From positions 573,170-636,309 of the forward strand of contig FN649748.1 of assembly GCA_000310025.1 (NCBI GenBank): a DNA stretch of 63,140 bases, in the 5' to 3' direction. The notes beneath the pieces were generated by a model. That model saw nothing but the letters and a program-made list of their open reading frames with translations. It did no database searches and was not told the DNA's origin. A program made the translations under genes and the position numbers. The stretch comes from Ectocarpus siliculosus (taxonomy: Eukaryota; Sar; Phaeophyceae; Ectocarpales; Ectocarpaceae). Positions 32,301-42,797 of this stretch are shown here, piece by piece (position 1 is the first letter of the stretch; every line of letters begins with the position of its first letter).

Positions 32301-34804
32301 TCAGACTAGAACGGTCGGATTCAGTTCGATACATGTCTTTTCGAAACAGTTTTTGGACAACCGCCTTAGCAGCAGAGGCATATTCGCGTATTCACACTCT
32401 TGCGTTATTGAGGACTTCTCTGTCATTAACTTAGAACTCTAACGTGTGTGCGGCAACTGATATCCTGTTTCACGCCAGCACTGGCAACCTTTCAAAGGTG
32501 CTGACTCGGACAATTCCGTTATCTGCGCAGGTACTCGTCCATTTGATTGACTTGTCCGCTTGTGCGCGTCGGCCTTGGTGCTCTTGTTGCCGCCACAGCT
32601 GTTGTCTTTCGTGCTGATCGGCGTTCTGGTCCTCCTACAGACGAGAGGCTTTCTCGCCACAATCACTACCGTGTCAAGAGCTTCTGTTATCAGCGGGTGA
32701 GTTGCTCCTCTTCATGCCGATGTCCATCTCCATATCTCAATCTCCGCCTCTCTCCCTCGAACACCGGGCGTGGGGGGGCGGCGGGAGAAAATTTTCGCCC
32801 GAGGTGAAAATTAAAAAGACAAAACACCCCTCCCCCCTACCATCGGCGATTGGTCCTGTTGGAACAACGCTCTCTCCTCTCGAGGACGCGTGGTCAATGG
32901 TCTAACAGCTAAGGCTCACAAAACATGAGCACGCCCCCTCCTATGCCAGTGTATCAATCCTTCCCCCTAGTAGAGAAATTTCCCCTCCGGTGTTTGCCAT
33001 CGAGGTTTGGGTTTTCGTCGCTTGGCAACGACGTTGTAGAACAAGCCGTCGCCCCCGGTGTTTGCCATCGGGGTTGGGTTTTCGTCGCTTGGCAGCGATG
33101 TTGTAAAACAAGCCGATCACTTCGTAAGCTCGGCAACCAGGTTACCGCTTTTTTTTTGCCTTTGGGATTTCTTTTTGCGGTAACCATGAATGGTGGTCGA
33201 GTAGATTAGCGGGGTGGAGAAACCTCATTCCGCGCAAAGGGGATAATCGCACGTTGTGTTAAATTGGTCAAGCACCCTCGAGGCAGTTACACAGCGCTTA
33301 CAGCTGTCTCTGGAAGTGAAAGCACCAGAAAATAAAATAAGTCATACGCAGCTGTCATCTGTACGCAAGGAAGTAAGCACAAGATGCCGAACACCCTTAG
33401 CAGGATGCAGCGCACCCTTCATGCGACTCGCCGAATACCTCGCGGCGCTTCGCGCTTGGTGATGTGAGAGCCTGGTCCGGTGAGAACCCGGCGTGCTCCG
33501 TCCCGGCTTTGTAGGGATGCGAGGTCAATGGTCTAACGACTACGGCATGCACGACAATGAGTACCCTCCCCCCCCCCTCCCCCCCCTAGTAGAGAACCCT
33601 CTCGACAACATATATCTTTCCCCCTCGGCCCGTCGTTGCCGCCCTCCTCGTGGACCCTCTTTCCCATCTTCCCCGCCTGACCCGCGCGAGGACGACAGCT
33701 TCTCGATACCCGCGCAGGTGCTATCGTTGCTCTGGTCCATGCTGATGGGCACGTACTTCACCTCGAGCGTGATCTTGATGCGCGTGAACCTTCCCCCGAG
33801 GCACCGGGTCGCGATCACGGCTGTGCTTGGCGGGATGAGGTAGGTTGTTGCCCGAAACGTAGGCGAAACTAAGGTGTTTATAGAGCCGAAGGGCGACAGC
33901 TAGCAACCGCAGCGCGCTACGGGAGAAACCTGTTCTCGATGCTCTTAAAATTTACAACGACCGCGATCGACGGAGTTTATGGTTGTAGGTCCGCTGTTTT
34001 GGAGTCATCTGTATCGATCTCGTCTGGGCGCCTCGTGTGCCAGTTCCCGGTAGAGGCATGGGGGTATTGTCCTCGAGTGACATGGGACCGCCACCTGTAA
34101 GGCTGTGCTTGTCCGCGCGAAGCTCTCCGATTTTCGCGACGTGTTTGATCCGAGGGTTTCCACTGCGTTCAGGTTCCCGTCTTTCAACGTTACCTTTTGG
34201 TTCTCACGAGCGCTGAATCGGAATCGGGCGCAGCTACGACGGCATAGGTAGTGTGCCTACCTAACTGCTCGCCGCCGCTATTATGCCGCAATGTTGCAAT
34301 AACTCCTTCTTCCGTGGACACGCGTAACGGCACAGGTTCAGCTTCTACCAGCGGTGGTTCGACACCGTGTTCTTGATCTCCGGCTGCGTGACCGCCGTCA
34401 CGCTCCTGGCGTTCCACCTCGCCAACCGAAACAGCGACGCGGACCACCACGAAGAGGACCACAACGGTAACACCCACCACCAACCACCACCAACAGCAAC
34501 AGGAACTACAACAAGAGGTAGAGGACAGCAGGCAGAAAATGCGTACGGAGTAGGGGAAGGGGGCGGGGGGTTCGGTGTTGTTGCTGACCCGCGCGAAGGT
34601 GGCGGGCCGAGCAGCAGCGGTGGCGGGGGCTATTACTCGAAGGGCGGCGAACCGTCCGCGGTTCGGCCTAGAGGGAGAGGGGCAGTGGACTTGTCGGGCT
34701 GGGACTACAGAACGTCTTTTTCTTCAGCGGGCAGGGGTGGAGGCGGTGGGGTTTCCGGTGGCGAGAGGCAGGCGGGTGGTGGCCGAAGATCGAAGCAGTC
34801 CTAG
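21156..34804 (+). CDS. Golgi pH regulator / GTG-type multi-pass membrane protein, 12 exons, 678 aa
   Basis: Exons: 21156-21271, 21569-21722, 27588-27736, 27979-28120, 28630-28748, 29276-29585, 29939-30007, 30611-30669, 31727-31937, 32599-32696, 33699-33839 and 34336-34804. Every junction is GT-AG and phase-consistent. Family landmarks in order: FSLTFALSCCIFE + LIILEIAGWLNPAS (residues about 75-105), ARVGVVGVASLALLSGFGAV (about 192-211), a basic cytosolic stretch with RERRARLTLKD, SLEKIARDLFLEISD before the ABA-GPCR-type domain, LLSFVLIGVLVLLQTRGFLA (about 444-463), LMGTYFTSSVILMRVNLP, and FSFYQRWFDTVFLISG (about 524-539). Members act as anion channels that acidify the Golgi (GPHR) or were proposed as ABA-binding GTG proteins in plants. 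The usual length is about 455-470 aa. The extra length comes from a Ser/Gly-rich cytosolic loop and a Gly-rich tail of about 125 residues. Exon 9's acceptor (AAAAG|C) is weak. Confidence 0.93.
21931..22165 (+). repeat. Minisatellite, about 6 units of 36-43 bp, each able to form a hairpin
   Basis: The unit reads roughly TCGGTAAGGTATTGAAATCT, then TACCGAAGCGTACCGAGATTT. Within each unit CGGTAAG and CTTACCG are inverted, so single-stranded units can pair. Units diverge by a few bases and the last two lose one base of the stem. The array lies in intron 2 of the GPHR-like gene, directly before the transposase C-terminal half. A short duplication of GTATTTTGTGTTCTG follows (22168-22201). Confidence 0.85.
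22304..24306 (+). pseudogene. Degenerate hAT-like transposase, C-terminal half
   Basis: Three or more frames must be joined to read the protein. The order is a polyQ stretch (CAG run 22324-22348), IWALRIGCLLHVLHIAI with a C-x2-H pattern (hAT transposases have C-x2-H after the second-Asp region), PAETRWMVVWEEADLLDERW with the hAT-type R-W pair, LHAKFAVELGKKVLFW, FILEFERRL, FPELIEWAESN, FMLNFDESC...TERHQHL, and a C-terminal LVESLFSLYDKRSQQFD. Frameshifts lie near 22600-22620, in a T run at about 22787-22793, and near 23000-23045. Introns may exist around 23095-23430. The family assignment rests on motif order only. It lies in intron 2 of the GPHR-like gene. Confidence 0.55.
24977..26854 (-). 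pseudogene. Degenerate hAT-like transposase, N-terminal half
   Basis: Read on the minus strand from ATG 26854: MGKGSTGENKKAWTAKK, a long charged coiled-coil rich in Lys, Glu and Arg with a polyQ tract (CTG run 26283-26311), an intron at 26146-25883, and GLASARLVEKMIQAGTPLVQ. After frame changes follow HLDKAELIRVILAAPHLLIAGD, KKFPIFVAFWD, AQADLFYDTIVNVLGYPP, VMYVLSDNTASVSG (an Asp in the position of a DDE-type catalytic residue) and CVKLLQDMFNKDEAER, ending in an Arg/Gly repeat. In-frame stops lie at 26690-26692 and about 25385; frameshifts lie near 25490 and 25270. The reading stops where the copy at 22304-24306 begins in protein order, so the two are complementary halves. Confidence 0.55.
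32841..32936 (+). mobile_element. LINE-like 3' end remnant
   Basis: About 96 bp match the last codons and 3' tail of the LINE-like copies at 41.9 and 62.2 kb. The match includes CCATCGGCGATTGGTCCTG, the GGACGCGTGGTCAATGGTC segment, and an end in GAGCACGCCCC. It lies in intron 10 of the GPHR-like gene, just upstream of a SINE-like copy. Confidence 0.65.
32978..33582 (+). mobile_element. SINE-like repeat copy 1 with 14 bp target-site duplication
   Basis: The element begins with two tandem head units containing GGTGTTTGCCATCG...TTTTCGTCGCTTGGC, followed by a conserved body. It ends GGTCAATGGTCTAACGACTA...GAGTAC followed by a C-rich tail. The sequence CCCCTAGTAGAGAA occurs at 32964-32977 immediately before it and at 33583-33596 immediately after the tail, as expected of a target-site duplication from retroposition. 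It lies in intron 10 of the GPHR-like gene, and its downstream flank is followed by exon 11. Confidence 0.8.
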
Positions 34805-35971
34805 CTCTTGTCGCCAATGCGGCGTCTGCAGGCTGGAACATGTTTCTCGAGAACGATTGTGTTCGCAGTACTTGGACGTTTGCTGACGTTGGGTTGGGTC
34901 TGACGGGTGGAATGGTGTTGGTATTGTGTGGTGTTGGTTTGAAGAGATACACGCAACCGTCCACGGCCCATCGGTTTGTTTCATCGCGTTCGATGGCGCT
35001 CGTAGTTTCTACCTTGTACCGTTCGATCTTGCATCGCCACGTATCCGAAGAGTCCCTATCGGGGTAGACGAGCAATCCTTTGTGGAGGAGCCTTGATTCC
35101 TAGCGCGATAAGGCTCCCATGGTTCCCAGCATAGATGAACACGCTGGTGTTTGCAGTGGATTTTGCTCCATCCCAATGTCCATTCTGCAGAACACCGGAT
35201 ATTTTAAGCTATGCCAGAGAAAGGTCGGGGGTAAAAACATCACGACAGCAACGACGAGGCGCCTGGAAATCGACTATGTAGCCAGACACGAAATCCTATC
35301 ACCCGACGACCGGTCGCGAGTCCCATCAGCCCCCCGCACACAAGACGCTCCACATTTCTACAATTTGGCGCTACAAGCGGAGCTCGAACATCACATGGAC
35401 AATGGGCTTTGTCGGTCTCCCTGGTTATTCAGTTCGTACATCCTCCTGGCCTTTTGGCGCTGGGACATGGGTACGACTCTCTGCGCAGTCACACCTACAG
35501 TAGCTGGGTTTTTTTCCCACGTCATGCCCAACAAGTGGAAAGCAAGCCACACAAGCTTCGATTCCATGACGAAAATGACGGCTGAATCCATTAGGGATAG
35601 AGAATGGTGGGAAGATAAGGAAGTCGGAGGACGAAATTAATTCCAAACGACCTTTTCTCGTGAAGGCGTGCCCCCGGCTGGCCCGTCCACATGAACCACG
35701 CGCTCTGAAATTCAGAATACGTGTAGAACGCGAGAAAATATCATCGAGCAAGAACCACCTGGTACCATTACCTGACAGATAACACTGAGCAGAATTCAAG
35801 CCATTTCTTGTTTCAGGGGGAAAAAAAATATTGTATCGTCGCTGAATGTTTGCTGCAACTACTGAAAAATATTGGCTACTACTGCCTTGGTGATACTACT
35901 AATTTACAATAACCTATGAGGTTTCGGCAACAGAGCACGAAGAGAGGGATGTCACAGCGCGACAACAACTC
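34805..35971. other. Convergent intergenic region between the GPHR-like and BART genes
   Basis: The 3' ends of two convergent genes face each other here. One ATG-initiated plus-strand frame (35119-35640) is listed separately. I see no other feature; both 3' UTRs should lie in this stretch. Confidence 0.5.
35119..35640 (+). CDS. Hypothetical ORF, 173 aa, unrecognised
   Basis: This ATG-initiated frame is uninterrupted for 173 codons, long for chance at this base composition. It contains a Trp-rich hydrophobic stretch (WLFSSYILLAFWRW, about residues 108-121) and an acidic C-terminus. I recognise no domain. It could be a small gene, a retroelement remnant, or chance open sequence between two 3' UTRs. 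Confidence 0.25.
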   Translation: MVPSIDEHAGVCSGFCSIPMSILQNTGYFKLCQRKVGGKNITTATTRRLEIDYVARHEILSPDDRSRVPSAPRTQDAPHFYNLALQAELEHHMDNGLCRSPWLFSSYILLAFWRWDMGTTLCAVTPTVAGFFSHVMPNKWKASHTSFDSMTKMTAESIRDREWWEDKEVGGRN

Positions 35972-38900
35972 CTATTTGTGCGACGAAGACGACCCACTAA
36001 GGCTGTCGCCATTACCCCGGCGTGCATGTTCCTTTTCCCTCCTCAGCTTTTTGGCTTCGCCGACCATGAGAAAGTAGAACCGGTCGTAGTCTGTTGTAGC
36101 CAGTAGGATCTCGATGAAGAACCTGTGCATGTCAATTGATGTCCGGCTGATGATGGGTTGTTACGCGCGTCAGCAACAATGCGGGCTGCTGCAAACCAAA
36201 CCCACAAACGGAGAGTGATATATCAGGTTGTGAAAAGACCAGGCGAAATCACCCAGCAATTGGACTTCTTCGGGTAGTGCTATGTAAATAGTGCCCAATA
36301 TTGATAACTTAGAATGTAAGCAACGCTCAACCGCCCTGCATCCTGCATTGAGGTGCGTTTATATGTCGCACAAAACGGGGTGCAGTCAATCTCCTTTCTC
36401 TGCTCGATGTCCCCACGACGCCTAAAGAGCCGACGTCGCAAGCAGAAAAGAGGGTTTGGTGTGGAATGGACCCTGTGGACAGAGCTTTTCGTGATCATGT
36501 TGTTCAGCGTCAATTGCACGCTCTGCCATTGTTGAAGGAGTGAAGCTGGAAAATGACCCCATCTGTGCTTAAAACTAGGTGAAACGCCGCATTCTACCCG
36601 ACGACGTGATGATGGCTTAGCAATGCTGTCTCTACCACTCAGCCCGTTGTGGTGGTAACCAGTCCCGTACCAGGCCACGACTCGAGAAAAGACGAATCCC
36701 TTCATATTCGCTAGCATCACACAAGGCAACTAAGCGATGAAAAATCTACCAATCGCTGTTCCTGATAATAAGTATTAATAGTTGTTGTAGTTGTCGGTGT
36801 GATTCGCGCTTGGAACAGAGACCAACCTTCGAGGAGAGAACTCCTCGAGCGTTTGAAGAGCTTCCTCGCACTCCTGCTGGAACTGCTCCACTGTCCCCCC
36901 CGCCTCTTCCTCGATAAACCCTGCGACAGAATTTGCCATGTAGAATAAGCAGAGAAGTGTCAATGATAATCTCATGAAGGAAAACCTCCCCTTGTCCACA
37001 GGGTGGTTTGTCCACAAGAACCCACCAAAAAAGGTGTCGCTGGACCCCTTGGTCGTAGGCACACCCAAGAAACTGGAGCTCTCTCGAACATGCGACACCA
37101 AGAACCCCTCCCCCCCCCCTCCCCCCCGGGAAAATTGGACGAAAACAGAAAATCAGGGTCAGATTTTTTAGTATCTTTACTATTCCGTAGATAGGACCTG
37201 TGGAGGTTCCAGCTCCCGAACTCACACCCTTGCCATTTAAACGAATATAGTCTGCAAAAAGAGGCCGATAAACAAACGCCCCAGCAGCGTGTAGTATTCA
37301 AATCGATGGATAGGCATGCATACGATTCAGGTAATATGCACCATGGTATTGTTTTTCGCTTCTCATGGGACACTTCTTTGTACATCCGTTCGCTGTGGGT
37401 CCACGAAACGCATGTCCCATCTTGCCTCATCAATGGTAACCCTAAGAGAGAGGTGACAGGTTGGTGCCATAAGCAATGCTGATGCCACCGTTGCACATCA
37501 CCGAAGACTTCACCCTGCGAGTGCTTTCCGAAGAACAGTGCTACTGCGCCCGCTTGCGGTTCCGAATGCGCCAGTGATGACGAAGTTGCCTTACTCGTTA
37601 TGTGTCCCGGTTGGTGCCGTACACCTACAAATGTGTACACGTATGGAAGATAAAAACTAGTTGTCAAAACTTACCTGAAATCTTGTTTTCAAAGTGTCTC
37701 AAGAATAAGTTGTACACCTCCGTGAACTCGAGTTTGTGCTCCACCTCGCCTGGTGATGTCCACTGGCCCTCGTCCGCGGTGTCCAAGAACGGCTCGTGGT
37801 GCTTCCTAGATATCGTACGGTTGGTATGTTGAACACAACAGTCACGAAATCTTTTGTATGAATCCACCCAAAGATCAAGGAATTGAAAAGGCGGGAAACC
37901 GGTGCCGTTGTGACACATACAGGAAAATCAAACAGCCTCGCTAGTCACAAAATCATCGTGACAGGTCATCTGCCGACAATTCTTCCAGCAGACCTTCATG
38001 CAGGTGTCGATGATTGTTCCAATCTCCTAGGAGAGCCTTTCGAACCCGTTGTGTCTACCAGTATCTCGGAGTCTGCACCAATGGGGGGACTCTATTGTTG
38101 TGGGGACTACCGTAACGTACGTGTACTTCCATTCCTACCCCCCCCCCCCCCGGTGTTTGCCATCGGGGTTGGGTTTTCGTCGCTTGGCAACGACGTTGTA
38201 CAACAAGCCCCCCCTCAGTGTTTGCCATCGGGGTTGGGTTTTCGTCGCTTGGCAACGACGCTGTAAAACAAGCCAATTCACTTCGTGAACTCGGCAACCA
38301 GGTTACCGGGTTTTTTTTGCCTTTGGCTTTTTTCTTTGGCGGTAACCGCAATGGTGGTCGAGTAGATCATGTTGTGCGGGGTGGAGAACCCTCACTCCGC
38401 GCAAGGGGGATGATCGCACCACGTTGTGTTGAAATGGTCAAGCATCCTCGAGGCAGTTACTACACAGCAGTGCGTATAGCTGTCTCTGGAAGTGAAAGCA
38501 CCAGAAAATAGATTAAGTCATACGTAGCTGTCATCCGTACGAAAGGAAGTAAGCACAAGATGCCGAACACCCTTAGCAGGATGCAGCGCACCCTTCATGC
38601 GACTCGCTGAATACCTCACGGCGCTTCGCGCTTGGTGATGTGAGAACCTGGTCCGGTGAGAACCCGGCGTGCTCCGTCCCGGCTTTGTAGGGATGCGAGG
38701 TCAATGGTCGAACGACTACGGCATGCACGACTATGAGTACCCCCCCCCCCCCCCCCCCCCCCCCCNNNNNTCCTCGAAGTCTTCCTCTAGAAACTGGGAC
38801 ATGCAGAACTCCTGAACGAAAATTGTAGATGGTAGATTGGCACGGATTGTAGACCATCAATGGAACTTGGTTTCGCGATGTTAGTTGAAGCGAACGGAGC

Positions 38901-39668
38901 AGTTGATGTCGACCCACTTAATCTTGTACGCGCATCTTCTGCGAAGCGCGCCGACGAGTAGAATAATGTATACCCCGCGCCATGCTTCAATAGAACGCGG
39001 CATGAATGCGCATACTTGTAGCCAATCAGTCTTATATTTTTCGTGTTGTTTGTGGTGTGTAGGCTGGTCTTCATGTAGAGTCTGGCATTCATGCTATTAT
39101 TGTAGAGTGTGAAATCAAAATGGGTTCATACACTTAAAAAGCTTGGCTGCAGAGGGTTTAGGTTTTGCCTATGGACTTGCATTCAGCAGTATCGGTCCGC
39201 GCGTAGGAGCCACACATTAGACCAGCCTGACCTTCCTTTGTGTGACAAACGTCGAGCATGCGCCAGCTGAATACTTTTAGGAAGAACTACTTGTACGTTG
39301 CCGGGAGTGAAGTAGCTGTGAGCTGACTGGTCACATGGTTTTCAAAATCCCTGCCTCGCCTCTGCTGGGGGCCTTCTTGTGAACGTGCGTGTGCTGATGC
39401 TCTTTCTGCACCGAAAAAGCGAAAGACGGCCATACCCTGAAAATGTCATGGCCACACACGACAGAAGAGGGCACCGCAGCTGGATAGGCTGTTCGGCTTC
39501 ACCCGAGCTTCATCTTTCGTGGCAGTTCAGTCCTCCTGCGATGTCAAACTTGTTAAAATCCTTCATCATCACCTGAACCTTGTCCAACAGGTCGAAGCCA
39601 ACCGTTTCCCCTTTCACCTCTCCTTTCGATTCGCTACCACTACCATCGTCCCCCCTGCGAATTTCCAT
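35972..39668 (-). CDS. BART-domain protein (ARL2BP/CFAP36 type), 5 exons, one broken by an assembly gap
   Basis: Minus-strand exons: 39668-39573 (32 codons from ATG), 38811 to the gap at 38770, 37805-37675, 36920-36827 and 36122-35972. The product reads GFDLLDKVQ + EFCMSQFLEEDFE, then after the gap KHHEPF, then EHKLEFTEVYNLFLRHFENK, GFIEEEAGGTVEQFQQECEE and FFIEILLATTDYDRFYFLMV, ending in a basic and Ser-rich tail. This order matches the all-helical BART domain of ARL2BP and CFAP36, which bind GTP-loaded ARL2/ARL3 and act in ciliary or flagellar protein traffic. Phases agree across exons 3-5. Exon 2 loses its 3' end and donor in the 5-N gap, so a few residues are missing from the model but probably not from the gene. 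Choosing between ARL2BP and CFAP36 needs a tree. Confidence 0.8.
38141..38765 (+). mobile_element. SINE-like repeat copy 2, 3' end abuts the assembly gap
   Basis: It has the same head (two tandem units), body and tail order as copy 1: GGTGTTTGCCATCGGGGTT at about 38152 and again at about 38217, then GGTCAATGGTCGAACGACTA and GAGTAC followed by a run of more than 20 C. The run leads directly into the N gap at 38766. It lies in the intron after BART exon 2, antisense to that gene. Confidence 0.8.
38766..38770. other. Assembly gap (5 N)
   Basis: Five N follow a long C homopolymer. On the other side is the middle of BART exon 2, so real sequence of unknown length is missing. Confidence 0.98.
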
Positions 39669-41311
39669 GCCCTGTATCGCTTGCGTATGATGCGCAAAAC
39701 TCACAACACACGCGGGAGCCCAACAAGCCGTTGAGTTGTTGAGTTGTTGAGTTGCACCCCAAACGCGGCGGAACCCACAAAATATGGTTCCCGTTTCGCT
39801 GGGTTGGCCCGAGGAGATACATTCATCCCTCCGTAATGCGGCGCAACTTTTCATTCTCAGATTCTCAGTTTGCATGATTGGATGATTGGCATGTCGGCAT
39901 ATTGGTTCATGTTGGCCACTGGATGCTGCTGGCGAAAATATCTCCAGAGAACGTTGCCCTAGGTAGCGCGTTGTTGGGTAGACTGGTATTAGAACTAATA
40001 CGTTAGAGAACAAATAAATACCAAGAAGAGACCACGTCGAGAAATAACCCCCTCGAAATCTCGTGTGTGTGTCGGTACCGACTAGGTACACGATTTGATA
40101 CAGATGGTACTACTGCTGTACGTCGAAATACACTGCACGATTTGGATACGATACTACATAATCACTTCTACATGCTGCTGCTGAGCAGCATGAAAAAATC
40201 AAATTTCTCCTTTATTGTTTTCTTTCGAATTGCATTCGTTAATATTTTCTACCGCCCGAGGGAAGAGAGAGATACCAAACTGGCAGAGAGCACGTTTCCC
40301 GCAGACACATTTCTGCGGCCTTTCTATCGTGCCTCTGCCTCTCTCCCAATAAAGACTGTCTCTCTCGTCCCTCCAAACAGCAACTGAGGGTGCTCTCTCC
40401 TGCGGTGGAGGGAACCAATCTTACTGCACACAGTAGTCTCAGATGACCAAGTCCCTAAAATGGTACCCTACCATTTTCTTCGCCAACATCGAGGTCATCA
40501 TGAAAATACTCGTGCAGTGGGATTAACTCCTGTTACTGCCTACCTACCGCACACAGTGCTTTCCTCCGATTGCCTCCCGACTCGCTACCCCTTGCGAGTC
40601 CTCTACTGTGGGCGGCTCCTACACATTCCTCTGACTTCATCTTCCCGCCCTTCGGGATACTCTTTCCAATGTGTTGCCCCCAACAGCCATATACAGCAAA
40701 TTCCCAAATCCTGAGCTAAATGGTGCGGCGCGCGTTAGTTTCTGGGATTCACCCCTATTCCGTAACTATTTGCCTCGAAGCTCCGCGGGCATGGGCATAC
40801 TTCAGAACTTGCACTGCACAACCTTTAACTAAGACAGGATGTTAACGGCGCGTCATCGGGCAACGTTGCACAACATGACAACGACGCCACCACCAAAGCA
40901 ACTGCTCCGCCGTCTGCTCTGTATCCCGATCATGGGTCGTTAAACTCATCCCGATTCTTGGATCGCCTGATGCGATGTACGAGGAGAACCCCGACCACTC
41001 CGGCGTGACGACGGCAGGAATAATCGGCACCCGGCGGTGATACGGGTGGCTTCCTGCACACCGCCGCCGCATCGACCAGCTGCCCCGCTCCGCGATTGTG
41101 GACACAAGGCTTGAACAGAATGGTAACACATGCGACTCCTCTTCTCGACCGGGGGGGGCCCGCAGTACGCAATGCGTTCCGGGTACCCCAATATAAACAG
41201 TATGGCAATTCGAGTTGTTTCAATAAACCTCGGTTTGTTTTGTGTACGCCTTTGTCTACGCCTTAAACAAACCTGCCCTTACCGAATCTACATGATGGAA
41301 TTAAGCATTTT

Positions 41312-41312
41312 G

Positions 41313-41344
<32 letters not shown>

Positions 41345-41380
41345 GGTGGCGGTGGGGGTGGTGGTGGTGGTGGTGGTGGT
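41312..41380 (+). repeat. (TTG)n(GTG)n trinucleotide microsatellite
   Basis: A run of TTG units passes into GTG units with one GCG and GGG interruption, about 69 bp in total. Both strands are open, so predicted poly-Val or poly-Pro frames here are artefacts. Confidence 0.85.
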
Positions 41381-41694
41381 TTTTCTCCGGTTTCGGCTGA
41401 GTACCTTCTTTGAAATACTTCGCTGATCCAACTGACGCGGCCGCCTTCTTCCGTGGTCACAGACTAACTACCAACAGGAGGGCAGCAGCCAGATTCTACA
41501 GATAGATATATGAGAAACGAAGCTCGACGTTGTTAATGTTTCTTGTTGTCGCTCCAAGTTGTTCGTTCGCAGTGTAGAAAATATTACTACGATCGGTCGC
41601 TCTTTGCAATTGCTCAACACTGGTCCACATACAGGATTTAGTGTGGTGCCGGTGGCTGAGCGAATTTCTTACACCATGTCCAATGGCACATAAT

Positions 41695-41825
41695 GCGTAC
41701 TGTAAGAAGAACCCCTACACTAAAAGCTACGGAGTACAATAGATGCGGCCGTTCGTAGCATAACCTAGGAACGAAAACCTCCAGCCCCGGCCAAAACAAA
41801 CGAGAGGTTTTCAGTGCGGGCGCTA
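41695..41825 (+). repeat. Dispersed repeat B, copy 1
   Basis: Segments GTAAGAAGAACCCCTACACT, ATAACCTAGGAACGAAA, CCCCGGCCAAAACAAACGAG and AGTGCGGGC occur in this order. Diverged counterparts occur in the same order at about 56985-57092. Confidence 0.5.
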
Positions 41826-41929
41826 AGTGTACAACAAACATGACTCCTGTGTCCTGGTTGCCGTTTCCCCGCTACCGTGTCCTGCCTGCCGTTTCCCCAC
41901 TGTTTTGGCCTTCAGGAGGCTGGACGAGG

Positions 41930-42797
41930 GGGGGGGGGCGTACTCTTATGTTTTGCATGCCTTAGCGGTTAGACCATTGACCACGCGTCCTCAAGAGGAC
42001 GGAGCATTGTCCCCACAGGACCGATCACCGATGGCCAATCGTTCCTTCCTACTTTGCCAATGGTGATTCAAAACTGTCTTCCCGAGTCTGTCTATCCCAA
42101 TAACGATATCCCTTCCCGCCTTCTCAAACCATTTCCTACTCCCCAGTACAGCTACCGTCTTCTCCTCTCTATTCCATGCCTCAAGCATCTCCCTGTACCT
42201 CCCTTGTATTTTTCCCAGCTCAGTCATGTACACTTCCCTCTCCTTTTCGTACAACTGACACTCCGCGACTACATGAACACGGGCTTCGCATTCGAAGCCG
42301 CAATCATATTTGAACTTGTCGTCTGCGTCGTCTACCGCCCTATGTCTTCGTCGACGGTTCGAAGGCCTATGTCCCCGGTCATGAATTTGACCTTAAGCTT
42401 TGTCCCTGCATCCATTGGTCCATGTAGGTAATCCTTGAACCCTATTCCTTCTTTCAACATTCCGTACACTTCTAGACCTTCCTTATCCTCGGTTTCTTTC
42501 CTTAGATTCTGTTTTTCTCTATCATCGGCACAAGCAGCAGATATCTTCTCCTTGAAACCCTGTAGACCCTCCGTTTCCAGCGTTTCATCTTCGTCGAATT
42601 CGATTTCGAACCCCTTCCATACGTCCTCTACAACCTTGACCAATTCCGTGGGTTGTCTACCCCTCGTTTTGCTTGCCCACTTCGCCTCCCATACTATTCT
42701 CGGCAACCCCTCCTCTCCCATCCCGCACATGCGATACTGCCATGTCAGCTTCCTTGCGTCTCTTCCCAACCGTAGGGATTGGATCCCCAATTCAGGA
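41930..42797 (-). mobile_element. LINE-like retroelement fragment, 5'-truncated
   Basis: The minus strand encodes the C-terminal end of a non-LTR-type polyprotein: LTWQYRMCGMGEEGLPRIVW, VKVVEDVWKG, GIGFKDYLHGPMD, then after a frame break a Cys/His cluster CGFECEARVHVVAECQLYEK and LGSRKWFEKAGRD. The body closely follows the copy at 62240-63140. The 5' border is abrupt at about 42797. The 3' end is GGTCTAACCGCTAAGGCATG...AGAGTACGC followed by poly(C), seen as poly(G) on the plus strand at about 41930. 5' truncation plus a 3' homopolymer tail is typical of LINE insertions. Reverse transcriptase motifs are not included. Confidence 0.75.

Noticed and set aside
41263-41460. Poly-Pro / poly-Val frames
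   Set aside because: They are translations of a TTG/GTG microsatellite.
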